Assembly (NCBI GenBank): GCA_002506665.1 | Contig: DAXZ01000073.1 | Coordinates: 8,809 to 18,202 of the forward strand | Source of the DNA: Nitrosopumilus sp. UBA526 | Lineage (GTDB): Archaea > Thermoproteota > Nitrososphaeria > Nitrososphaerales > Nitrosopumilaceae | DNA: 9,394 bases | Direction: 5' to 3' | Part shown: one piece after another, positions 1-5,548 of the stretch | How positions within the stretch are numbered: the first letter of the stretch is position 1 | How the letters are laid out: the number at the start of each line of letters is the position of its first letter | Notes under the pieces: generated by a model | What the model was told of the DNA's origin: nothing | What the model saw: the letters and a program-made list of their open reading frames with translations, nothing else | Databases searched by the model: none | Made by a program: the position numbers and the translations under genes

Positions 1-206
1 CCATCAAGACATTTTGAGTTGTTGGGATTGTCCTGAATCTTAAATTCGGGGTGCACGCATAAAGTGATGGCATGTGCTATGCCTGATGCTGGATGTTTTG
101 TAGTAAACGGGTACGATGATATCTCCTCAGACGATAGGGTGGCAGAGTTGAAGAATGTTGTCTTGCCGGTATTGGTCTTGCCTATTAACCCAATCTTGAT
201 TGGCAT
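1..206 (-). CDS. YchF/OBG-family GTPase, N-terminal part (runs off the left edge)
   Basis: Translating the minus strand from the ATG at 206-204 gives 68 complete codons with no stop before the window edge, so the gene is cut at its C-terminus. The protein opens MPIKIGLIGKTNTGKTTFFN, with a P-loop GKTNTGKT (residues 9-16). A switch-I-like YPFTT segment follows at about residues 32-36, and then a Cys-containing stretch (CVHPEF, NSKC). This order matches the archaeal branch of YchF/OBG P-loop NTPases, which bind ATP or GTP and associate with ribosomes; that role is family knowledge. The start lies 25 bases after the stop of the preceding minus-strand gene, with a distant AAGGA about 14 bases upstream, so co-transcription is likely. 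The later G motifs and TGS domain would be outside the window and cannot be checked. Confidence 0.85.
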   Translation of the reverse strand, partial: MPIKIGLIGKTNTGKTTFFNSATLSSEEISSYPFTTKHPASGIAHAITLCVHPEFKIQDNPNNSKCLD

Positions 207-231
207 ACAGTTACTATGCGTCCTTGAATAT

Positions 232-591
232 TTATCTCTGACTTTGACTAATCTTCTCTAGTGTCTCATAGAGTTTCTTGATTGCCCATCGTATGTCTGC
301 AATGTCATTATCTGTAAGAGATTCTTCCCATTTTTCTAAAACACTGTCTGTTATCTCTGAACAGTTGTATATCAAACTCCAATAAGGATGGTGTTCTGCA
401 GTCGTATATGCAAGCTCTGTCACGTCCCTAAGGCCATTCTGGGCCCTTGTCAGTGATGTGGCACCGTCTCCAAATATTTTGATAATGTCATCTCCGGGGG
501 GCTTTTCTATCTTTAGAGGAACATTTTGATTCTCATATCTCTTGGCAAGCTCTAAAAGATCCTTATAGAATCCCTCAAAATCAACAGTCAT
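232..591 (-). CDS. Conserved small helical protein of unknown function
   Basis: A 119-residue acidic, apparently soluble and mostly helical protein; I do not recognise the family and see no catalytic motif. A longer reading frame with an upstream ATG at 621 exists. The ATG at 591-589 is the better start for two reasons: it overlaps the stop of the upstream CoA-binding gene as ATGA (stop at 590-588), and AGGAGA lies 5 bases before it, a good Shine-Dalgarno site. The protein begins MTVDFEGFYKDLLELAKRY and contains an aromatic/His patch (AEHHPYWSLIY) near the middle. There is no signal peptide or membrane segment. Translational coupling to the CoA-binding gene suggests the two products are needed together, but no function can be assigned. 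Confidence 0.8.
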   Translation of the reverse strand: MTVDFEGFYKDLLELAKRYENQNVPLKIEKPPGDDIIKIFGDGATSLTRAQNGLRDVTELAYTTAEHHPYWSLIYNCSEITDSVLEKWEESLTDNDIADIRWAIKKLYETLEKISQSQR

Positions 592-998
592 GACAGTCTC
601 CTGTGTTCTGTCATCATGCAACGATTAAAGATTATCTTGATTCCTGACTTTTTTGCAATCTCTTCGGCTTCTTGGTTATGAATCCCTTCTTGCAGCCAAA
701 TCACTTTGGGCCTCTTTTTGATTGCCTCAAGAACAACTGGCAACACCTGATCAGAGGGCCTAAAGACATTTACAATGTCAATATCGTCATCTGCCTCTGA
801 GATATCTCTGTGGCATCTCTTACCAAGAATTTCTTGTGCCATAGGATTTACTGGAATTATGTCATATCCATTATCCGATAAATAACTTGGTACAAAATGA
901 GCTGCTTTTGAAGGATCCCTTGACATTCCAACTACTGCAACCTTTTTCAGAGATAAAATGTCACGAATCTGCTCATCTGATAAAATGTCTCTATCCAT
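588..998 (-). CDS. CoA-binding domain protein, YccU-like (CoA_binding_2 family)
   Basis: A 136-residue single-domain Rossmann-fold protein. The glycine-rich loop VAVVGMSRDPSK (about residues 20-31) follows the first beta strand. Further marks are the VNP motif near residue 50, the D-I-V-N-V-F-R segment (74-80), W-L-Q-E-G-I (101-106) and the terminal NRCMMTEHRRL (125-135). All are hallmarks of the YccU/CoA-binding family, which resembles the nucleotide-binding domain of succinyl-CoA synthetase alpha subunits. The cellular role of stand-alone members is not settled. The start ATG lies about 26 bases from a TATA-like element with no Shine-Dalgarno site, consistent with a leaderless mRNA. It is the first gene of a minus-strand operon with the unknown small protein and the YchF-type GTPase. 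Length is normal for the family. Confidence 0.9.
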   Translation of the reverse strand: MDRDILSDEQIRDILSLKKVAVVGMSRDPSKAAHFVPSYLSDNGYDIIPVNPMAQEILGKRCHRDISEADDDIDIVNVFRPSDQVLPVVLEAIKKRPKVIWLQEGIHNQEAEEIAKKSGIKIIFNRCMMTEHRRLS

Positions 999-1019
999 GA
1001 CAGATGCCCTAGTAGTGTT

Positions 1020-1027
1020 GAATATAA
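1020..1027 (-). promoter_or_regulatory. TATA-like promoter of the CoA-binding/YchF operon
   Basis: On the minus strand the sequence reads TTATATTC, centred about 26 bases before the ATG at 998. This is the spacing expected when the archaeal transcript starts at or next to the start codon. A 15-bp near-palindrome (1031-1045) abuts it on the upstream side. Confidence 0.6.
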
Positions 1028-1030
1028 TTT

Positions 1031-1045
1031 TTGAAATATTGCAAC
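1031..1045. promoter_or_regulatory. 15-bp near-palindromic box, copy 1 (candidate operator)
   Basis: TTGAAATATTGCAAC occurs here and again, identically, at 2046-2060. The first 14 bases form an imperfect dyad (TTG-A/C-AATATT-G/T-CAA; one mismatched pair). It sits directly upstream of the TATA-like element of the CoA-binding gene, the position of many archaeal activator or repressor sites. Binding is inferred, not shown. Confidence 0.4.
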
Positions 1046-1256
1046 TGTAGTGTACGGAAACGATTTCGTTCTAATTACTAGGTCTATAACGAAGAACAAT
1101 GCTATCACAATTTGGAACAGTCATCTACACAAAACAGATCACAGGTATATCGATTAGAGACTGATTCATTTATGAAACAATACAGATATGAATATTGTTG
1201 GTATGACCCCCTCCAAATTCTACACATAATTGGAAAATAGCGATCTTAGAAACCCT

Positions 1257-1265
1257 TTTATAAAG
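1257..1265 (+). promoter_or_regulatory. TATA box driving the small ORF and the repeat membrane protein
   Basis: TTTATAAAG, preceded by CCCT, is centred 26 bases before the ATG at 1287. It is the most canonical TATA box in the window and predicts a transcript beginning at or beside that ATG. Confidence 0.65.
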
Positions 1266-1286
1266 TAATAAATTGTATTATACGGT

Positions 1287-1385
1287 ATGACAGAGAAACA
1301 AAGAACCACTATCTTAGAGAACATGTCGGTAAAATTACCATCTTTTTTTGCAAATGAATGGGGGGATAGTTTTGGGAACAGTTAG
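1287..1385 (+). CDS. 32-codon small ORF leading the repeat membrane protein
   Basis: An ATG 26 bases downstream of a strong TATA box opens a 32-residue frame starting MTEKQRTTILENMSVKLPSF and ending at the TAG at 1383-1385. I do not recognise the peptide. It has no membrane segment and looks like the polar, amphipathic N-terminus of a larger protein. The frame runs through a T7 run (1343-1349) and a G6 run (1360-1365), then stops inside the next gene, which is read in the +1 frame. Removing one G from the G6 run would fuse the two frames into a single protein of about 206 residues. The options are a genuine leader peptide with coupled re-initiation downstream, a programmed or phase-variable frameshift, or a sequencing indel. 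The sequence alone cannot separate these. Confidence 0.45.
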   Translation: MTEKQRTTILENMSVKLPSFFANEWGDSFGNS

Positions 1386-1908
1386 AAAACGCATTATCTC
1401 ACTTATCAACCGTCACCAAAAAACATACAATCAACTTTTGATTATGTTGATTATAACAGGCATTGCATTTGTTGGATATGGCGTGATTAATCCTGATTAC
1501 GATTTGGTCATATCTATAGGCGCTGCCTTTATTATATCTGGATGTGTAGGATTAATGATGATGCTTACAACATCTAACATCTCAAAGGCATTACACGATA
1601 AACTTGATTCGATATCTGTCAATCTTGTAAAACTTGATTCGATATCTGTCCAGCTTCTAAAACTTGATTCGATATCTGTCCAGCTTCTAAAACTTGATTT
1701 GATATATGCCAAGCTTGGAAAACTTGATTTGATATATGACAAGCTTGGAAAACTTGATTTGATATATGACAAGCTTGGAAAACTTGATGAGATAGCAGAA
1801 TCTCAAAAAGAGATGGTATCCACCCAAAAAGAGACGTCCTCAACACTTGGCAAGATACTTACTGAAATGTCTGCAACACTCAAAAACATAGAACGCAAGA
1901 TAACGTAA
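1372..1908 (+). CDS. Two-transmembrane protein with decapeptide-repeat helical domain
   Basis: Function unknown. From the TTG at 1372 the protein has a basic N-terminus (GTVRKRI), then two hydrophobic segments at about residues 22-40 and 45-65 separated by a short polar turn (NPDYD). A long, charged, helix-prone tail follows. The tail is built from six 10-residue repeats: three near KLDSISVQLL, then three near KLDLIYDKLG. It ends with a Ser/Thr/Lys-rich helix. This suggests a hairpin membrane anchor with a cytosolic oligomerising rod. The TTG at 1372 is preferred because GGGGG lies 6 bases upstream, a usable Shine-Dalgarno site for an internal gene. The ATG at 1354 and TTG at 1348 are in-frame alternatives without a site. 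The first codons overlap the small ORF, and the gene may be its continuation if the G6 run is a frameshift site. Confidence 0.75.
   Translation: MGTVRKRIISLINRHQKTYNQLLIMLIITGIAFVGYGVINPDYDLVISIGAAFIISGCVGLMMMLTTSNISKALHDKLDSISVNLVKLDSISVQLLKLDSISVQLLKLDLIYAKLGKLDLIYDKLGKLDLIYDKLGKLDEIAESQKEMVSTQKETSSTLGKILTEMSATLKNIERKIT
1601..1780 (+). repeat. Six tandem 30-bp repeats inside the membrane-protein gene
   Basis: Units begin at 1601, 1631, 1661, 1691, 1721 and 1751, and a degenerate seventh begins at 1781. Units 2 and 3 are identical and units 5 and 6 are identical. Unit 4 differs from 5 and 6 by one base. Units 1-3 share AACTTGATTCGATATCTGTC and units 4-6 share AACTTGATTTGATATATG, giving two sub-families. 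Since 30 is a multiple of three, copy-number change keeps the frame. The pattern implies recent duplication by slippage or unequal recombination. Confidence 0.97.
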
Positions 1909-2045
1909 AACCGCTATCTCTGAATTACTACGATAGATTGCATGACTTCTCAAAACAAGGAACTTGTATTTGGATGCAGAAAAGCGATCAGAGAAAGCGA
2001 TTTGAAATAAATGATGACCAAAAGAAATTACTTTCGTACATTCCA

Positions 2046-2060
2046 TTGAAATATTGCAAC
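2046..2060. promoter_or_regulatory. 15-bp near-palindromic box, copy 2 (candidate operator)
   Basis: TTGAAATATTGCAAC is identical to the copy at 1031-1045. It lies just upstream of the putative TATA of the winged-helix gene, 37 bases before its ATG. The gene encodes a DNA-binding-type domain, so autoregulation is a natural but untested idea. Confidence 0.4.
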
Positions 2061-2067
2061 CAAAGAA

Positions 2068-2076
2068 TTTTTTTAG
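2068..2076 (+). promoter_or_regulatory. Weak T-rich TATA-like element of the winged-helix gene
   Basis: TTTTTTTAG is centred about 26 bases before the ATG at 2098, and no Shine-Dalgarno site precedes that ATG. The same T run could also serve as a T-rich terminator for the repeat-protein transcript. The 189-base gap before the gene holds nothing else convincing. Confidence 0.35.
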
Positions 2077-2097
2077 CAGTAATTAGAACAAAAAGAC

Positions 2098-2592
2098 ATG
2101 GATTTAGAACCACAAGATATCATCGTACTAGGCGCAATAAAACACGGAATTAAAAAATTTGACAGGATTCAAAAGATTACCCAGATAGACCCCAAAGAGC
2201 TAGATCTAATTCTAGAGCAGTTAGAGAAGAAGGGGTTTATACAGGCAGAAGAGAAGAAAGGATGGCTTGGAGTAAAAGTAGAAATTACTGCCACAGAAAA
2301 GGGTTCAAACGAGGTGAACCACAGAGTTCACGCACTACAATCAAAATGGGCACAGATGTCAATGCTTTACCAAAAAGGGGACAAGGAAGGACTACGGCAA
2401 GAGATCAAAGACAACAAATCAATAATCCCCTCAATGGTGTTCTTTGGAATAACAGATATGATAATGTTCTCAATGATGTTTAGTATGATGGGAATGGCAA
2501 TGTCAGACTATGTGACTCCAGAAAACATGCCAGATGCCGGTGGTGATAAGGATGACGGCACGGATGACGGCGGATTTGACGTTGGATTCTAA
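2098..2592 (+). CDS. Winged-helix protein with Met-rich hydrophobic segment and acidic tail
   Basis: A 164-residue three-part protein. Residues 3-70 look like a winged helix-turn-helix of MarR/ArsR type: helices around DIIVLGAIKHGIKKFDRIQK, then DPKELDLILEQLEKKGFI as the recognition region, and a wing near KGWLGVKVEIT. Residues 74-107 form a polar helix. Residues 109-135 are hydrophobic and unusually rich in methionine (nine Met between 113 and 135), resembling a membrane or tightly packed oligomerisation helix. The C-terminus (about 146-161) is a Gly/Asp-rich acidic tail. I infer a membrane-associated or oligomeric transcription regulator; the target is unknown. Its stop is followed 21 bases later by birA with its own GGGG ribosome site, so the two are probably co-transcribed. 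Confidence 0.8.
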   Translation: MDLEPQDIIVLGAIKHGIKKFDRIQKITQIDPKELDLILEQLEKKGFIQAEEKKGWLGVKVEITATEKGSNEVNHRVHALQSKWAQMSMLYQKGDKEGLRQEIKDNKSIIPSMVFFGITDMIMFSMMFSMMGMAMSDYVTPENMPDAGGDKDDGTDDGGFDVGF

Positions 2593-2613
2593 TACGTGCC
2601 TCTTGGGGCATAA

Positions 2614-3621
2614 TTGATCTACAACTCATTTGAGAATACAGGACTAGTCAAAACACTGAGATTTTTACAAGCACATGACACGGAATACCTCTCCGGACAA
2701 GACCTCAGCGATGTGTTGAAGATAAGCAGAGTTGCTGTGTGGAAGCATATCAAAAGAATTCAAGAACTTGGATATGTGGTGGAATCAAGGCAAAAGCTAG
2801 GATACAAGCTGGTATCGAACTCGGAACTGTTACTGCCCTGGGAGATTACTGCAAATCTAAAGACCAAGACCATCGGACAGCGAGCATATTACTTTGATTC
2901 TTTGGAATCCACTCAGAATAAGGCACTTGAGATGGCTTGTGATATAACAAATGACGGCGCAGTAATTATTGCATCAGAACAGACTAGAGGACATGGAAGG
3001 TCTGCAAGAAGATGGGTCTCACTTAGAGGTGGCATATGGCTGTCTGTCATACTCAGACCAACATTTGATATTACCATTACGACACTGTTTCCGATTGCAT
3101 CTGCGCTTGCACTATCTGTTGCTATAGAAAAGACACTCTCAATAAAGCCGGAACTAAAATGGCCAAATGATCTGACCATCCGAGGAAAAAAGGTGGCAGG
3201 ATTGCTTGTGGATGCATCACTGGAATCAAATAGGATTGCAAGCATGGTACTGGGGGTTGGAATAAATTTTGATGTGGATGCAAAGCAGATTGAAAACTCT
3301 CTAAAGAAAACACCAAACTTTTACGGAGCGGCATCACTTGCAGGCCAAGGACAAAAAACTAGGCCGATTCAACTAGTTCAAACCTTTCTGGCAGAACTTG
3401 AAAAAGTCTACAACTCACTTCATGCAAGACAGACAAGCAAAATAATCTCAGAATGGACACTGCGGTCATCAACGATAGGAAGAGACATAGAACTAGACAC
3501 TCCTGATGCCAAGATACGTGGCAGGGCAATCAGAATTGATGAGGCAGGTGCGCTATTGGTATCTGAGAATAACAAAACACACAGAGTAATTGCAGGAGAC
3601 ATTCTTTATCTGCCAAAATGA
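2614..3621 (+). CDS. birA: Bifunctional biotin--[acetyl-CoA carboxylase] ligase / biotin repressor BirA
   Basis: This enzyme activates biotin with ATP to biotinyl-AMP and transfers it to the lysine of a biotin carrier protein. In these archaea the substrate would be the acetyl/propionyl-CoA carboxylase of the carbon-fixation cycle. The 335 residues show an N-terminal helix-turn-helix (about 10-68, with ISRVAVWKHIKRIQELGY). The catalytic domain has SLESTQNKA (97-104), the biotinyl-AMP loop RGHGRSARRW (125-134), LKWPNDL (181-187), KKVAG with the likely catalytic Lys193, and GVGINFD (214-220). A C-terminal SH3-like domain covers about 285-335. The HTH makes it a group II ligase that could bind its own operators. 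The start must be TTG at 2614: an in-frame TAA sits directly before it, and GGGG lies 6 bases upstream. Its 3' end converges on the next gene with a 6-base gap. Confidence 0.93.
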   Translation: MIYNSFENTGLVKTLRFLQAHDTEYLSGQDLSDVLKISRVAVWKHIKRIQELGYVVESRQKLGYKLVSNSELLLPWEITANLKTKTIGQRAYYFDSLESTQNKALEMACDITNDGAVIIASEQTRGHGRSARRWVSLRGGIWLSVILRPTFDITITTLFPIASALALSVAIEKTLSIKPELKWPNDLTIRGKKVAGLLVDASLESNRIASMVLGVGINFDVDAKQIENSLKKTPNFYGAASLAGQGQKTRPIQLVQTFLAELEKVYNSLHARQTSKIISEWTLRSSTIGRDIELDTPDAKIRGRAIRIDEAGALLVSENNKTHRVIAGDILYLPK

Positions 3622-3627
3622 TGCCGA

Positions 3628-3960
3628 CTATCTCTTCTTGGCCTTTTTTGTTCGTCTCTTTGGTGAACCAGAAATAAGCGTGGACTGTACTTTAAGAATC
3701 TCTTTAAGATCTTGTTGTATCTCAAATACAGCCCCAAGCAACTTTTCTAGTGCCTTGGAGTATTGCTTGTAGGCAAGCAACAGTTCGGTCTTTTTTGCAT
3801 CTGTCTTTGAGAGATACTCGTTTGAGCGTAGCAGATTTGTAGATGTAATCATCTCAGGCATGTCTCTGGCCGGACTGCCTAACCGGCCAAGCTCTGCCTG
3901 AATCTTTTGAATTTTTTTGCGTAAATCATAAATGATCTCACCGGCACCAAGCTCTGTCAA
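3628..3960 (-). CDS. Small helical protein with basic C-terminal tail, unknown function
   Basis: I do not recognise the family. From the TTG at 3960 the product is 110 residues and almost entirely helical. It has a leucine-rich amphipathic helix (IIYDLRKKIQKIQAELGRL), a short loop with GSPARDMPEM, two further helices, and a strongly basic tail (SPKRRTKKAKKR) that could contact nucleic acid. No enzyme motif, signal peptide or membrane segment is visible. The reading frame extends upstream to 4014, but only with another TTG. The 3960 start is preferred because CTTTAATTCG lies 28 bases before it, matching the leaderless pattern seen elsewhere in the window. The gene converges on birA and diverges from the metalloprotease gene. 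Confidence 0.7.
   Translation of the reverse strand: MTELGAGEIIYDLRKKIQKIQAELGRLGSPARDMPEMITSTNLLRSNEYLSKTDAKKTELLLAYKQYSKALEKLLGAVFEIQQDLKEILKVQSTLISGSPKRRTKKAKKR
3640..3650 (+). terminator. Possible T-rich terminator of birA
   Basis: GGCCTTTTTTG lies about 20 bases after the birA stop, in a pyrimidine-rich stretch. Archaeal RNA polymerase terminates on T runs without a hairpin. The T run falls inside the 3' end of the opposing gene, where it encodes lysines on the other strand, so it may be only coding sequence. Confidence 0.3.
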
Positions 3961-3982
3961 TACAAAATAATGTATCTGCCAA

Positions 3983-3992
3983 CGAATTAAAG
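3983..3992 (-). promoter_or_regulatory. TATA-like element of the small helical gene
   Basis: The minus strand reads CTTTAATTCG, centred 28 bases before the TTG at 3960, with no Shine-Dalgarno site in between. It helps choose this start over the upstream TTG at 4014. Confidence 0.4.
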
Positions 3993-4040
3993 ACTTTTCG
4001 AGGCTGACACACAAATATTGGGCCTAATCTAGTATAACTT

Positions 4041-4057
4041 TGAAATAAACTATAAAC
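4041..4057 (+). promoter_or_regulatory. TATA-like region of the metalloprotease gene
   Basis: GAAATAAAC (centre about 4045) is 25 bases before the ATG at 4070. CTATAAAC (centre about 4053) is 32 bases before the in-frame ATG at 4085. Which element is used decides whether the protein starts at Met1 or Met6; both leave an intact signal peptide. Confidence 0.45.
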
Positions 4058-4069
4058 CAAATCAGATAC

Positions 4070-5548
4070 ATGACAAAGCATACTATGAGATTATCTCTAC
4101 TTGCGGTTCTGTCAATCTCATCTCTGATTGTAGGTGTAGCGTATGCTCAAAACCAAGACGATGCAGAGAAACTCCTTGAGCAGGCAAATCAGCACCTTAT
4201 CAGTGGAGAGTACAAGGTCGCCATTAAAATTTATGATGATATATTGGAGATTACCCCGAACAACATCTCTACCCTACAGATGAAGGGAATTGCCCAGAGT
4301 AATCTTGATGAGCATACAGGTTCACTCAAACAGTTCTTCAAGGTTTTGCAATACAAATCAGATGACATAATCTCACTTGTGGGACTAGGAGTGGGTTTTG
4401 GAAATCTTGGCGAGTACAGAGAATCAATTACATACTTTGAAAAGGCACTAGCTGAAGAACCTGACAGCGTTGTCATAAACAATTACTGGGACTTTGCCAA
4501 TGCTGTGATCACAAAGTACCCATACACCCCTACAGAAAAACCAAAAGATCCCAGATATAGCTGGGCTGCCCCAATTCCTGAATGGATAAGACCAGTTGCA
4601 GGCTGGTGGTCTGCCGGGGACATAAGTGATGCCGAGTTCAAGTCTGCAATGGAATTTTTGCTAGATAACAAAATTATACAAATTCCTCCTACGGAGATGC
4701 AAAGTCAACCAGAGAAACAAATTCCGCAGTGGGTGCGAGACAACGCAGGTATGTGGGCAGACAGACAGGTAGCAGATGACATGTTTCTTGTGGCAATACA
4801 TCACTTGGTAGAACAAAGAGTGCTAAGCATTCTGGTAGAACCAACTAAATCCCAAGAGGATCTAGATTACGAGTTTTATTTATTTGAAAGATATCTAAGG
4901 GACATCTCAAATAATATCTCCAAAGAAAAACGATACATAGAATACCCAAACCCTAGTCGGGATGTCATAAAGAAATTTCTCCGAGACTATGTAAAATGGA
5001 ATCTTGAGGCGGCCACAACTGCATCTACAACTTTTCCTAGTCCGACATATGTCCTTGAAGACGGGGTATACATAGTCAACTATAAGGTATTCATAAATGA
5101 TCAACCAACAAACCTGCCTCTAGACCATGTCAGCACTCTGGGCAACTCTTTTTCGTTTTGGACAGGACAGGATCTAACCGTTAATGACTTGCCTGCAAGG
5201 ATTGAATTTGTCGTTACGAATCAAAAACACGAGGCAAACGTCTGGGTTACCTGGGTGGTGAGGGATCTGTGTTCTGATGAGCTGCAAAAAAAGGCAGAGA
5301 GAGCAGGAATAGAACCATGCAAGCCGGATCAAATCTTGGGACACGCACATCTTGGAAAAGGGATTGTAGAAGTCACACTAGGCGATTACAACTGTGATGG
5401 GAGTTTTCAATTATATGATGTTAAAAGCGTAGAGTCGATCATGACACATGAGCTAGGACATTCAATTGGACTGCAACACTCTGACAATCCTACAAACATC
5501 ATGTATCCTACCATTGACCAATCTTATGCATACTGCCTTCTTAGTTGA
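4070..5548 (+). CDS. Secreted metzincin-type zinc metalloprotease with TPR and W-repeat domains
   Basis: The 492-residue precursor starts with a Sec signal peptide (hydrophobic core about 8-22, cleavage probably after AYA at 24-26). Residues 31-132 form three TPR-like helical repeats (for example GEYRESITYFEKALAEEP). Two copies of an aromatic repeat known from thaumarchaeal surface proteins follow: about 168-206 (IPEWIRPVAGWW ... IIQIP) and 217-256 (IPQWVRDNAGMW ... VLSIL). The C-terminal domain (about 285-492) is a zinc peptidase with HELGHSIGLQH at 460-470 (zinc ligands His460, His464, His470; catalytic Glu461). A Met-turn NIMYP follows at 476-480, as in matrixins. It should cut proteins outside the membrane. 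The TPR and W-repeats probably handle partner or cell-wall binding. The gene has its own promoter and is monocistronic. A nested hairpin covers its stop codon. Substrate is unknown. Confidence 0.88.
   Translation: MTKHTMRLSLLAVLSISSLIVGVAYAQNQDDAEKLLEQANQHLISGEYKVAIKIYDDILEITPNNISTLQMKGIAQSNLDEHTGSLKQFFKVLQYKSDDIISLVGLGVGFGNLGEYRESITYFEKALAEEPDSVVINNYWDFANAVITKYPYTPTEKPKDPRYSWAAPIPEWIRPVAGWWSAGDISDAEFKSAMEFLLDNKIIQIPPTEMQSQPEKQIPQWVRDNAGMWADRQVADDMFLVAIHHLVEQRVLSILVEPTKSQEDLDYEFYLFERYLRDISNNISKEKRYIEYPNPSRDVIKKFLRDYVKWNLEAATTASTTFPSPTYVLEDGVYIVNYKVFINDQPTNLPLDHVSTLGNSFSFWTGQDLTVNDLPARIEFVVTNQKHEANVWVTWVVRDLCSDELQKKAERAGIEPCKPDQILGHAHLGKGIVEVTLGDYNCDGSFQLYDVKSVESIMTHELGHSIGLQHSDNPTNIMYPTIDQSYAYCLLS

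Larger units (their letters stand above)
999..1286. other. Intergenic region between divergent promoters
   Basis: These 288 bases hold no recognisable gene. They contain the minus-strand promoter (1020-1027), the 15-bp box (1031-1045), a short interrupted palindrome AACGATTTCGTT (1059-1070), and an inverted repeat AACAATA/TATTGTT with a 10-base spacer (1176-1199). There is also a weak 22-codon ORF (1172-1240; see findings) and the strong TATA box at 1257-1265. No tRNA-like fold and no transposon end was seen. Confidence 0.5.

Noticed and set aside
64..261. 65-codon plus-strand frame at the left end
   Set aside because: It is antisense to the P-loop region of the YchF-type GTPase, whose motifs are clear on the minus strand.
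999..1286. Hidden tRNA, structured RNA or insertion-sequence remnant in the intergenic region
   Set aside because: I found no T-loop-like sequence, no cloverleaf pairing, no terminal inverted repeats with target duplication; only short AT-rich dyads.
1601..1790. 30-bp repeats as a CRISPR array
   Set aside because: Units abut each other with no spacers and continue a plus-strand coding frame; no cas genes are nearby.
1497..1846. Two minus-strand open frames over the 30-bp repeats
   Set aside because: The repeat length is a multiple of three, so once a unit is free of stops in a frame the entire array is. The products are repetitive shadows of the plus-strand protein and have no promoter.
1938..2153. 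71-codon plus-strand frame before the winged-helix gene
   Set aside because: It overlaps the winged-helix gene by 56 bases, has a basic, uncharacteristic composition, and runs across the 15-bp box and TATA-like element of the real gene.
2913..3337. Minus-strand frames inside birA
   Set aside because: They are antisense to conserved BirA catalytic motifs and have no recognisable domain or promoter.
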